A DNA stretch of 13,448 bases from a bacterium (GTDB taxonomy: Bacteria > JAHJDO01), in NCBI GenBank assembly GCA_030652805.1, contig JAUSPT010000080.1, positions 1 through 13,448 of the forward strand, given 5' to 3'. Positions 1 through 7,044 of the stretch are shown here, one piece after another (the stretch's first letter is position 1; the number at the start of each line of letters is the position of its first letter). Made by a program: the position numbers and the translations under genes. The notes under the pieces are model-generated. The model was not told the origin of the DNA and did no database searches. It saw only the letters and a list, made by a program, of their open reading frames with translations.

Positions 1-639
1 TGTTGTGTGCTTGTCCAAATATATGCTGTTTGGAATGCCATTTTTCTCTATATACTCCTTGAAACTATCCATCGCTGGCATTGTCCCTTCATAATCATAA
101 AATCCAGCTGATACATCATTCGTTGCGTCATCTATGTATCCTATCAAAACTAGCTCAGAGCCTCTTCCTTCCAGCCAGTCATGATGCGATCCATCCATCT
201 GTACCATTTCTCCAAAGCATTGCTTTCTTTCCCGCCATTGACGATGCTCTTTGTGGCCACGGCTTACTTTCCATTCCCCTTCTGCTATGAGCCAGTTACG
301 CAATGTCTGAGTACCTATTGTTATCTTATCTATTTCAGAAAGTTTTTCATTTGCGAGTAACGGGCCAAATCCCTTGTATTTCTCTCTGTAGAGACCTATG
401 ACTCTAGCTTTTGTTTTCTTTGGTATTGCCACATTTGAAGACCTGCCACGCGATTTATGCGCTATGCCTTTGTCTCCTTCTTTCCGAATTACTTTTACTA
501 TCCTTCTTATCTGTCTGCTGCTCAAATTTAAAACATCCTTTGCTTCAACCTGCTTTAACTCTTTATCCAGTATCTTGTGAATTACGTGTAACCGCTTTAG
601 CTCTATTTGACTTGCAATGATAATATCCCTTTCTGCCAT
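1..639 (-). CDS. ISNCY-family transposase, N-terminal part (partial at window edge)
   Basis: The first 213 residues of a DDE (rve-fold) transposase are present, with an open frame to the window edge. The start ATG (637-639) has a strong AGGAGG site at 645-650. Residues about 15-55 look like a helix-turn-helix (LSSRQIRRIVKVIRKEG), followed by a basic linker. The catalytic domain begins near residue 143, where FGEMVQMDGSHHDW supplies the first catalytic Asp (D149). IYLDKHTT at 206-213 supplies the probable second Asp (D209). The third acidic residue would lie outside the window. No stop or frameshift is seen in the visible part, so the copy may be intact. The mixed AGR/CGN arginine codons do not clearly match the neighbours. 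The family is recognised from the QMDGSHHDW signature; the exact IS name is unknown. Confidence 0.88.
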   Translation of the reverse strand, partial: MAERDIIIASQIELKRLHVIHKILDKELKQVEAKDVLNLSSRQIRRIVKVIRKEGDKGIAHKSRGRSSNVAIPKKTKARVIGLYREKYKGFGPLLANEKLSEIDKITIGTQTLRNWLIAEGEWKVSRGHKEHRQWRERKQCFGEMVQMDGSHHDWLEGRGSELVLIGYIDDATNDVSAGFYDYEGTMPAMDSFKEYIEKNGIPNSIYLDKHTT

Positions 640-662
640 AATGCCCTCCTCTTAAAGCGGGT

Positions 663-668
663 ATTATA
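663..668 (-). promoter_or_regulatory. Probable -10 box of the transposase promoter
   Basis: A perfect TATAAT lies on the minus strand, 24 bases before the transposase ATG. No good -35 hexamer sits 16-18 bases upstream; that position falls in the inner terminal repeat copy, so repeat binding by transposase could compete with transcription. That last point is inference. Confidence 0.4.
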
Positions 669-677
669 GCTTCTTTA

Positions 678-713
678 AAATAGGACATTTCTAAATGTGC
701 CAAATAGGACATT
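678..713. repeat. Iterated terminal repeats of the insertion sequence
   Basis: Two direct copies of aaataggacatt (678-689 and 702-713) have starts 24 bases apart. They are separated by tctaaatgtgcc. Paired short iterons at an IS end are likely transposase-binding sites. Confidence 0.65.
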
Positions 714-736
714 ATCATTTGTGTATTACAAAAAAA

Positions 737-765
737 TTGCCAATTTTTGTGAAAAAGGATAGAAT
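737..765 (+). promoter_or_regulatory. Sigma70-type promoter of the fucose cassette
   Basis: A TTGCCA (-35, 737-742) and a TAGAAT (-10, 760-765) are separated by exactly 17 bases, and each matches the consensus at five or four of six positions or better. The start of transcription would be near 771-773, leaving a leader of about 25 bases that contains AAGGAGG before the fucosidase ATG. No operator-like palindrome is evident, so regulation by fucose cannot be read from the sequence. Confidence 0.6.
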
Positions 766-797
766 ATAAAAAATAGCAAAACAAGGAGGACAATACA

Positions 798-2090
798 ATG
801 CTCAAACCTGAATCTACACCCGGCAAAACAGATTGGTTTGTTCATGACCGATTCGGTCTCTTTATTCACTGGGGTATTTACTCAGTCGCAGCTCGTCATG
901 AATGGGTTAAAAACTATGAAAAAATAACGGATGAGAAGTATCAGAAATACTTTGACCATTTTGATCCTGACCTGTATGATCCGGGTGCATGGGCAAAGGC
1001 AGCGAAAGATGCCGGGATGAAATATGCCGTCCTGACTACAAAGCATCACGATGGCTTTTGTCTGTGGGATTCTAAACTGACTGATTACAAAGCGACGAAT
1101 ACACTTGCAGGACGTGATCTTCTTAAACCCTTTGTTGAAGCCTTTCGGAAGCAGGGGATTAAAATAGGTTTCTATCATTCGCTGATTGACTGGCATCATC
1201 CGGAATTTCCTGTGGACAGCCGTCATCCGCAGCGTGATGATGAGGAATTCAAAAAACGCACAAAAGAACGTGATATAAAAAAATATGCTGAGTATTTACA
1301 TGGTCAGGTTCGGGAACTGCTGACAGAATTCGGAAAGATTGACATTTTATTCTTTGATTTTTCTTATCCTGAATATCATGGGATGAAAGGAAAAGGCAAA
1401 GAGGACTGGCAGTCTGAAAAACTAATTAAGATGATTAGGGAATTAATGCCGGATATAGTGATAAATAATCGGACAGAAATTTCGCAGGATTTCTACACTC
1501 CCGAGCAGTTTCAGCCGCGCGGATGGGTTCATGTAAACGGAAAACCTGTTGTATGGGAGGCATGCCAGACATTCAGCGGCAGCTGGGGCTATCACAGGGA
1601 CGAGAAGACATGGAAGAGTGTGGATATGCTGGTAAAGATGCTTATTGATGGGGTCTCTAAAGGAGGCAATCTCCTTCTCAATGTGGGGCCTACTGCACGA
1701 GGTGAATTCGATTATCGGGCGCTTGAACGTCTATCCGGGATGGGCGATTGGATGAGATATCATAGCCGGGCTATCTATGGCTGTACCCAGTCGCCGGACG
1801 ATTTTATTTGTCCACAGGACTGCCGTTTCACCTATAATCCTCAGACAAAACGCCTTTATCTGCATATATTCAGTTGGCCGTTTAAGCAAATTCATCTTGA
1901 TGGTATGGCTGATAAGATTGAATATGCGCAACTGTTAAATGACGGCTCAGAGATAAAGATGGAAAGACATGACCCAAAGAAAGCACATTCTTATATGTCT
2001 GAAAAAATAGACTCTAAAACTTTGACATTGGAATTGCCGATTGAAAAGCCGGATGTGGTTGTACCGGTTATTGAATTGTTTTTAAAATAG
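798..2090 (+). CDS. Alpha-L-fucosidase, GH29
   Basis: This is a retaining exo-hydrolase that releases terminal alpha-L-fucose from glycans. The 430-residue protein opens directly into the (beta/alpha)8 barrel. RFGLFIHWGIYSV (18-30) and TKHHDGFCLWDS (81-92) are the family's N-terminal signatures. IDILFFDFSYPE (181-192) places the probable nucleophile at D187. WEACQTFSGSWGY (253-265) holds E254, an acid/base candidate I cannot confirm. GGNLLLNVGP (289-298) closes the barrel, and about residues 335-430 form a short beta domain. No signal peptide is present, so it should act in the cytoplasm on imported oligosaccharides. The start is fixed by AAGGAGG at 783-789. The isomerase gene follows after 14 bases. 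Arginine codons are 17 CGN to 4 AGA/AGG, the reverse of lpxB in this window, which suggests transfer. Confidence 0.93.
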   Translation: MLKPESTPGKTDWFVHDRFGLFIHWGIYSVAARHEWVKNYEKITDEKYQKYFDHFDPDLYDPGAWAKAAKDAGMKYAVLTTKHHDGFCLWDSKLTDYKATNTLAGRDLLKPFVEAFRKQGIKIGFYHSLIDWHHPEFPVDSRHPQRDDEEFKKRTKERDIKKYAEYLHGQVRELLTEFGKIDILFFDFSYPEYHGMKGKGKEDWQSEKLIKMIRELMPDIVINNRTEISQDFYTPEQFQPRGWVHVNGKPVVWEACQTFSGSWGYHRDEKTWKSVDMLVKMLIDGVSKGGNLLLNVGPTARGEFDYRALERLSGMGDWMRYHSRAIYGCTQSPDDFICPQDCRFTYNPQTKRLYLHIFSWPFKQIHLDGMADKIEYAQLLNDGSEIKMERHDPKKAHSYMSEKIDSKTLTLELPIEKPDVVVPVIELFLK

Positions 2091-2104
2091 GAAAGGATTA
2101 TAAA

Positions 2105-3826
2105 ATGGCAAATGTAAAAGCAAAGAAATTAACTTCTCTAAGTAAAGCTAATCCAAAAACTCCAACTATTGGTGTTTTTGCTACGAGCGACCCGCGAATT
2201 GATACGGCGAGTCGCACGCGCTGTCAGAATATTATTGACATGGTTGCCAATTCTATATCGGGCAAGGTGTGTCTGCCTGATAAAACGCCAGTTGAAGTAG
2301 TTTATTCAACAGTTCTAGTAGACGGAGAGAGAGAGGCAGATATTGTTGCCCGTCAGTTTCGAAAAGCCGGTGTGGATATTCTTGTGTGTGTTTCAGATAC
2401 ATGGGCATTCCCTCAATTAACCCTTATTTCATTATTGCAGCAATTTCCTGCTGATACTCCGATAAATATTACCTGTGGCAACAGTGCTCCCAGGCCAGGC
2501 GTTGTTTTTGCTCAGGCTGTTAATGGAGCTATTTCTCAGTATGGGCGTATGGTGCATATGAATGTTGGAACCTGGCCGGATACAGGTAGCAGTCCAAAAA
2601 TGACAGAAAGAACAGCTGAGAATCTTATTGACTGGTGTTACGGCGCTGTTACTGCGGTAGGTTTAAGAGGAAGGCGTGTTGTTATATTCGGGCATGACTC
2701 AATGGGAATGGAAACAGCCTTAGCACATATTCTCCCCACGAGAAATACATTTGGCATAGAAGTTACGCGCCTGGATATGAAACTGCTTGCTGATATGCTT
2801 AATAAGAAAGCATATAATAAAAAAGAACTGATAGGATTGAGAAAGTGGCTGAACCGCTATGTTGAAAACAGAATTGAATTACGGAATAATGAAGATGATG
2901 AAAGATTCAATCAGTCTCTTGCAATGTATCTTATAAACAGAGATTTATTAAATGATTTGAATGCCGTAGGTGGTGGATTTATGAGTCAGCTGGAATGGGG
3001 CTCTGATTCGCGCGGTATTCCTTTGCCTGTTGCAGATGTAATGGAATCCTTGTTTAATTCAACCTTTGATCATAACGGGCGAAAAGCACCTGTTCCCTAT
3101 GCTACAGAAGCTGACGTACAGGGACTGCTCACTATGCTTTTCTTGACCTATCTGAGCGGTGGCAATCCCCCTTTATTCATGGATTTCCGCAAGGTCTGGG
3201 AGATTGGAGAACTCAAGGCACTTGCTAAAAGACTTAATATCCATCTACAGGGTAGGGAATTATGGGAGAAAAAAGGGATAGTAGACGGCGATAATTCAGG
3301 GAGCGCATCCTTTGATTGGGCAGCAAGACCCGGTGCAAGTATTAATGAGATTATGTCAAAATGCAGATTCCCGTTAGCTGACCCGTATTATTTCCCGGGC
3401 GGCGGTAATTCGGTGAATTATGTTTCACCAGGCGGAATAGAGGGTATTGCAGCCAGATTATGTTATAATACAATAAGCGGCTTATTCTCAATAGTATGGG
3501 ATGAGGCTTCTACTGCTGAGCTTCCAGCCAAACTTTGCGATGCAGTTTGTCAGGCCTCTACCCCAACATGGCCACATACATTTGTTGTGCCAAAGTATGC
3601 AAGCATGCTTGAATACAAGCAGTTTGCACCGGCTAATCATTTTCATATGACATGGAATCTCAAACCTTCCCGGCTTGAATATTGGATGGATTTGACCAAT
3701 GTTCTTTCTATTACTCCATGGCAGGGGAGACCAAAGTTCATAGAGAACATTGACAGACCTGTTCCTCTGATTTATCTTCAGAACGGCGGCGAGGAGAACA
3801 CAAAGCTTCTTAGAAGCAGAAGATAA
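2105..3826 (+). CDS. L-fucose isomerase-family protein
   Basis: This is a 573-residue member of the FucI family, close in length to E. coli FucI (591). FucI interconverts L-fucose and L-fuculose using Mn2+; D-arabinose is a common second substrate. The likely metal ligands are E335 in ATEADVQG, D360 in PPLFMDFRKVWE, and a His in NHFHMTW (H512 or H514). GHDSMGMETA (196-205) and GGFMSQLEWGSDSRG (290-304) are family-like blocks. The start has an AGGAAAGGA site at 2089-2097. It lies 14 bases after the fucosidase stop, so the pair is almost certainly one transcript; the partner supports fucose over arabinose as substrate. No fuculokinase, aldolase or permease gene is in the window. Arginine codons are mixed (14 CGN, 20 AGR). 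Substrate specificity is inferred from context. Confidence 0.85.
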   Translation: MANVKAKKLTSLSKANPKTPTIGVFATSDPRIDTASRTRCQNIIDMVANSISGKVCLPDKTPVEVVYSTVLVDGEREADIVARQFRKAGVDILVCVSDTWAFPQLTLISLLQQFPADTPINITCGNSAPRPGVVFAQAVNGAISQYGRMVHMNVGTWPDTGSSPKMTERTAENLIDWCYGAVTAVGLRGRRVVIFGHDSMGMETALAHILPTRNTFGIEVTRLDMKLLADMLNKKAYNKKELIGLRKWLNRYVENRIELRNNEDDERFNQSLAMYLINRDLLNDLNAVGGGFMSQLEWGSDSRGIPLPVADVMESLFNSTFDHNGRKAPVPYATEADVQGLLTMLFLTYLSGGNPPLFMDFRKVWEIGELKALAKRLNIHLQGRELWEKKGIVDGDNSGSASFDWAARPGASINEIMSKCRFPLADPYYFPGGGNSVNYVSPGGIEGIAARLCYNTISGLFSIVWDEASTAELPAKLCDAVCQASTPTWPHTFVVPKYASMLEYKQFAPANHFHMTWNLKPSRLEYWMDLTNVLSITPWQGRPKFIENIDRPVPLIYLQNGGEENTKLLRSRR

Positions 3827-3842
3827 ACTATCTATTTTTTTT
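3821..3842 (+). terminator. Weak rho-independent terminator after the isomerase gene
   Basis: AGATA (3821-3825) pairs with TATCT (3829-3833) around a three-base loop, followed by A and eight Ts (3835-3842). The stem is short and AT-only, so efficiency is doubtful. It overlaps the isomerase stop and the 3' end of argG, which converges with one base between the stop codons. A second hairpin, GCTTCT-T-AGAAGC (3805-3817), lies just upstream. Confidence 0.4.
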
Positions 3843-5039
3843 AAGCAATGCCTTAACCTTCAGCGGAAGGCTCCAGATATCAATAAATCCCTTTGCAGAT
3901 TTGTGGTCAAATGTATCTTTAGAGGTGTAAGTGGCAAGGTTTTTACTGTACAGGGAGAACTTTGATTTTCGTCCTACAACGGTACAGGTGCCTTTATAAA
4001 GTTTTACCTTTACTGTACCTGTCACATTTTCCTGTGTTTTATTAACAAATTCATCCAGAGCTTCTTTTAATGAAGAATGCCATAGTCCATAGTATATTAT
4101 TTCTGCATATTTCTGAGAGATGATTTCCTTAAAATGCATGGTTTCTCTGTCAAGAACTAGTTCTTCAAGAGCGTTATGAGCATTATGGAGAATAACTGCT
4201 GCAGGAGCCTCATATATTTCTCTGGATTTAATTCCTACGAGCCGGTTTTCAACCATATCTATTCTACCAACACCGTAATGTCCACCGAATGTATTTAGAG
4301 TTTCAATTGATCCCGCACGGTCCAGAATTTTCCAACAGTCTTTCCATTTTATTTTTTTAGGGATCCCTTTTTCAAAATAGATCTCTACACATCTTGGTTC
4401 GTTCGGCGTTTCTGAAGGCGATGTTGTAATCTGATATGCATCTTCAGGGGGTTCTTTCCAAGGATCCTCAAGAGATCCACATTCAATTGCTACTCCCCAG
4501 AGATTCCTGTCAATGCTGTAAGGACTTTTCTTTGTAATATCGACAGAAATTTTATATTTTATTGCATAATCTATCTCTTCCTCTCTTGATTTAAGTTCCC
4601 ATTCTCGCAACGGCGCAATTACTTTTATGGCTGGATTTAATGCTGCAAAGGTCGCCTCAAATCTGACCTGATCATTGCCTTTGCCAGTGCATCCATGTGC
4701 CACTGCGTCAGCTTTTTCTTTCTTTGCAATTTCTAAAAGTCTTTTTGCAATAAGAGGACGGCCTAATGCAGTCGCCAGAGGATATTTGTTCTCATATAGT
4801 GCGCATGCTCTCAGAGAAGGAAATACATAATCTCTAACAAATTCTTCTCGTAAATCTTCAATATATATCTTGGAAGCGCCTGTTTTTATTGCCTTTTCTT
4901 TAAGCGGCTCTAGATATTCACCTTGCCCAAGGTCTGAAGTATATGCAATAATCTCTGCGTTGTATTTATTCTTTAGCCAGTGAATTATAATAGAAGTATC
5001 AAGCCCTCCTGAATATGCAACTACAATTTTTTTTGCCAT
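3828..5039 (-). CDS. argG: Argininosuccinate synthase
   Basis: This enzyme joins citrulline and aspartate with ATP to give argininosuccinate, the penultimate step of arginine synthesis; it is cytosolic and normally tetrameric. The 403-residue product has the usual length. AYSGGLDTS (8-16) is the ATP-pyrophosphatase P-loop, HGCTGKGNDQVRFE (115-128) is the nucleotide and citrulline/aspartate block, and YSIDRNLWG (174-182) is also family-typical. A start seven codons earlier (5060) is possible, but the ATG at 5039 is preferred: GGAGGG (plus-strand 5048-5053) sits eight bases before it, MAKKIVVAYSGG aligns with the family, and the extra codons fall in the hairpin at 5056-5100. It follows the NlpC/P60 gene by 62 bases on the same strand. 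No argH or other arginine gene is nearby. Confidence 0.97.
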   Translation of the reverse strand: MAKKIVVAYSGGLDTSIIIHWLKNKYNAEIIAYTSDLGQGEYLEPLKEKAIKTGASKIYIEDLREEFVRDYVFPSLRACALYENKYPLATALGRPLIAKRLLEIAKKEKADAVAHGCTGKGNDQVRFEATFAALNPAIKVIAPLREWELKSREEEIDYAIKYKISVDITKKSPYSIDRNLWGVAIECGSLEDPWKEPPEDAYQITTSPSETPNEPRCVEIYFEKGIPKKIKWKDCWKILDRAGSIETLNTFGGHYGVGRIDMVENRLVGIKSREIYEAPAAVILHNAHNALEELVLDRETMHFKEIISQKYAEIIYYGLWHSSLKEALDEFVNKTQENVTGTVKVKLYKGTCTVVGRKSKFSLYSKNLATYTSKDTFDHKSAKGFIDIWSLPLKVKALLKKNR

Positions 5040-5055
5040 TTTTTGTTCCCTCCAA

Positions 5056-5100
5056 CTCATCCCCTATACCCTTCTCTTGACAAAGAAGGGGGAAGGTGAG
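5056..5100. repeat. Imperfect palindrome (REP-like hairpin) between the NlpC/P60 gene and argG
   Basis: The left arm ctcatcccctatacccttct (5056-5075) pairs with the right arm agaagggggaaggtgag (5084-5100) around a short loop, giving a stem of roughly 15 pairs with mismatches and a bulge. No T-run follows on the minus strand, so it is not an obvious terminator. It ends two bases before the argG Shine-Dalgarno sequence. The CTCA...TGAG outline resembles dispersed intergenic repeats known from many uncultured bacteria; that comparison is from memory. Confidence 0.6.
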
Positions 5101-5101
5101 T

Positions 5102-6457
5102 TTAATCAATTACATTTATTGAGACCAATTGCTCAAGCAGAGAACCTGTTTTACCGTATTCTCCCAAACTCAAGTCAGATACTACTACTCTGCCAATATG
5201 TTTCTTTACCACAGATGGCCATCTTCCCTCAGTATATTCCCATGTATCATGGATAACATAATAATTTCCATTATCCTCTCCAAGATAGAGCATTATATGC
5301 CTCGGCATATAAAGAATGGATATGCCTGGTGGAAGATTTTTAAATCTATCAAATCCTGCAATTTCCCTGCCCATTTTTGCTTGCCAGCTAGAGTTGCGCG
5401 GCATTCTTATTCCAAAACACGCAAATATATCCATTATGAATCTGGAGCAATCTCTTTCCCCTCTCATCCCTCCCCAACCATAAGGTGTATGCAATAATTT
5501 AAAAGCCTGATTGATTGCGTTCCTTTTTGTATACGGAACATATCCTGTGTGTACATCCTCATAAGCTGGTATATATGCCTTTCTAAAAGACAATTTATTT
5601 CTTTTATTTGCAGCAGGAAACGTAATAGTAAAATACTCTTTTTCGCTGTTCATTAAAGGAAAGCGTGTTCCCATCTGCGCACTATCTAGAAAATTTTTAC
5701 ACTCAGAATCAGAGAATATATCGATTTTATTCCCAGTTACAACAACAAATTCTTGAGCTTTCCTGTACTCAATAATATCATTCTTATTATCTGAGATTGC
5801 AATATCTTCAGCGTGAATCCAACCTGGGACAATTTCTGTCTTTACATATGCCCATTTCTTATCTCTTGTCTCCCATAACAAAGCCAGAGGCTGCCCCACA
5901 TCAATAGCGCTGTCCTGGAATCTATCAAAATCATGGTTGTTTTTTCTGGACATAATAATCTCATCTATGGGCAATACGCGTAGGTTTGTCCTGCGAAGTG
6001 TGAGTCCAAACTTAATATCTACTTTATCAGGGATTTTGTTTAGGTCTATATTGCGGTATATGGCTTCAAAAAACGGATTATCAACCCGCATATTATCCGT
6101 TGTATACCGTTTCTTTTTTTGAACATCTTTAATTGAATTTAGTATATTTTTAGATAATCCCTTGCCTGACGTTGTATTATCTATCTGGATTACTTTTTCT
6201 AATATTCTGCGGTTAGTTTCATTGAGTTTTTCAATTTCCTCTGTGGACATTATCACCTTATCTGGATTATCTATCTTGGATATCCAATATCCAGGAGTAT
6301 GCATCTTTACTTTAACATGAGGCAAAGGATAAGGAGCTATGCAAAGCCTAGAAGCACAGCCGGAGATAAGTATAAATGTCAAAATCCAAATACTCAATAA
6401 AATCCTAAACAAACCCAAAATTCTAATTTTCAAAATCCCAAACATTGTTTTGAACAT
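5102..6457 (-). CDS. Lipoprotein NlpC/P60 peptidase with SH3-type domains
   Basis: This is a predicted cell-wall cysteine peptidase, of the kind that cuts gamma-D-Glu-diamino acid bonds in peptidoglycan stem peptides. Residues 12-33 are hydrophobic and end in the lipobox ISGC with C34, so the mature protein should be lipid-anchored. Residues about 45-95 (VKVKMHTPGYW onward) resemble the N-terminal stabilising segment of SH3b1-SH3b2-NlpC/P60 proteins. Two SH3-like regions follow: RRTNLRVLP and WAYVKTEIVPGWIHAEDI (155-220), then about 235-310. The catalytic domain covers about 311-430, with C337 (GERDCSRF), H387 (PRHIMLYLG) and H403 (VIHDTW). No clear Shine-Dalgarno precedes the ATG at 6457; M5 (6445) and TTG codons within the leader are alternatives. 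The first 27 codons lie inside an AT-rich repeat. It starts 23 bases after the CBS gene, and argG follows. Confidence 0.88.
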   Translation of the reverse strand: MFKTMFGILKIRILGLFRILLSIWILTFILISGCASRLCIAPYPLPHVKVKMHTPGYWISKIDNPDKVIMSTEEIEKLNETNRRILEKVIQIDNTTSGKGLSKNILNSIKDVQKKKRYTTDNMRVDNPFFEAIYRNIDLNKIPDKVDIKFGLTLRRTNLRVLPIDEIIMSRKNNHDFDRFQDSAIDVGQPLALLWETRDKKWAYVKTEIVPGWIHAEDIAISDNKNDIIEYRKAQEFVVVTGNKIDIFSDSECKNFLDSAQMGTRFPLMNSEKEYFTITFPAANKRNKLSFRKAYIPAYEDVHTGYVPYTKRNAINQAFKLLHTPYGWGGMRGERDCSRFIMDIFACFGIRMPRNSSWQAKMGREIAGFDRFKNLPPGISILYMPRHIMLYLGEDNGNYYVIHDTWEYTEGRWPSVVKKHIGRVVVSDLSLGEYGKTGSLLEQLVSINVID

Positions 6458-6468
6458 TTGTATTTTAG
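6379..6468. repeat. AT-rich interspersed-type repeat overlapping a signal peptide
   Basis: This stretch of about 90 bases is built from short variants such as caaaatcc, aaatcctaaac, aaattctaattttc and aaaatcccaaac, and contains aaaatt-ct-aatttt (6417-6430). Its makeup resembles a dispersed repeat often seen in uncultured bacterial genomes. It provides the start codon and residues 1-27 of the NlpC/P60 protein, whose leader is biased to F, I, L, R and W as a result. Only one copy is in the window. Confidence 0.5.
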
Positions 6469-6480
6469 TTAAGAGAAAAA

Positions 6481-6921
6481 CTAATAACCACCGGATATAT
6501 AATTCTTCATATGTTTGTTTTCTGTGATAGCATCATTTAAAAGTATCTTGACAATATCTCCAATAGACACAATGCCTAACAGTTTTTCGTTATCCATTAT
6601 AGGAATATGCCGGATCTTGTTATTGGTCATAATTTCCATAATTGCTTCAATTTTATCTTCTATTGCAGCAGTAATAAGTTTGGCTTTTGGTGTCATGATA
6701 TCCTTTACAAGCATATCGCACATTTGCTCTTTCGTATTAAACGCTGCATGTAATATATCTCTTTCAGAAATAATTCCATGGATATTGCTATTCTTGTCAA
6801 TGACCATTAGTGCCCCTATCCGCTTCTCATTTAATAACTTTATACAATCACACAAAGGTTTATCCGGCTGGATCTGAAAGACAACAGCTCCTTTTTGCTG
6901 CAGTATAGATTTAATACTCAT
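6481..6921 (-). CDS. CBS-domain pair protein
   Basis: This is a 146-residue protein made almost entirely of two CBS motifs (about 8-62 and 75-131), forming one Bateman module. GALMVIDKNSNIHGIISERDIL (36-57) and RHIPIMDNEKLLGIVSIGDI (104-123) are the typical strand-turn-helix halves, and VKDIMTP (72-78) is the usual linker opening the second motif. Such modules bind adenine nucleotides or S-adenosylmethionine and act as energy or ligand sensors; the ligand and partner cannot be deduced here. There is no membrane segment. The start ATG has AAAGGAG six bases upstream (plus-strand 6928-6934). It is the first gene of a minus-strand group with the NlpC/P60 peptidase and argG, and is divergent from metG. 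Confidence 0.9.
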   Translation of the reverse strand: MSIKSILQQKGAVVFQIQPDKPLCDCIKLLNEKRIGALMVIDKNSNIHGIISERDILHAAFNTKEQMCDMLVKDIMTPKAKLITAAIEDKIEAIMEIMTNNKIRHIPIMDNEKLLGIVSIGDIVKILLNDAITENKHMKNYISGGY

Positions 6922-6950
6922 TTAAAACTCCTTTCTGAATAGTTCCGTTT

Positions 6951-6956
6951 ATTATA
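6951..6956 (-). promoter_or_regulatory. Probable -10 box upstream of the CBS gene
   Basis: A perfect minus-strand TATAAT lies 30 bases before the CBS-protein ATG, putting the transcript start near 6944. The sequence 16-18 bases further upstream is A/T-rich without a good -35 match. It would drive the CBS, NlpC/P60 and argG group. Confidence 0.45.
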
Positions 6957-7007
6957 GAGCAAAAATTAAAAAAATAAAAGCCTAGTGTTGCCTTATACTT
7001 CCCGCTG

Positions 7008-7036
7008 TTTAAAAATTAACACAAATATGCTATATT
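7008..7036 (+). promoter_or_regulatory. Extended -10 promoter immediately before metG
   Basis: TTTAAA (7008-7013, four of six -35 matches) lies 17 bases from TATATT (7031-7036), which is preceded by TGC to form an extended -10. Transcription would start at about 7042-7045, at or next to the ATG at 7045. No Shine-Dalgarno sequence is present between promoter and ATG, consistent with a leaderless mRNA for the operon. Confidence 0.5.
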
Positions 7037-7044
7037 AACTAGCT

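Larger units (their letters stand above)
1..711 (-). mobile_element. ISNCY-type insertion sequence, right-hand part only
   Basis: The element comprises a transposase gene reading leftwards off the window edge, plus a terminus carrying two copies of the 12-mer aaataggacatt (678-689 and 702-713). Read from outside, the end begins near TGTCCTATTT. The exact outer base cannot be fixed, because the other end and any target duplication lie outside the window; 711 is the end of the outer TGTCCTATTT core. The fucose cassette promoter starts about 25 bases beyond this end. Assignment to the ISNCY group rests on the transposase motif MVQMDGSHHDWLEGRG and is a family-level judgement. Confidence 0.75.

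Noticed and set aside
81-620. Plus-strand open frames across the left end
   Set aside because: They are antisense to the transposase frame, which shows clear catalytic motifs, and have no recognisable products.
882-1226. Minus-strand 114-residue frame inside the fucosidase gene
   Set aside because: It is the antisense of conserved GH29 codons, with no family resemblance or ribosome site.
5040-5060. Longer argG start adding seven residues (MSWREQK)
   Set aside because: The ATG at 5039 has a well-placed GGAGGG and matches family N-termini; the extra codons run over that ribosome site and into the hairpin.
5129-5497. Plus-strand 122-residue frame inside the NlpC/P60 gene
   Set aside because: It overlaps the conserved catalytic Cys-His region in antisense and is most simply a shadow frame.
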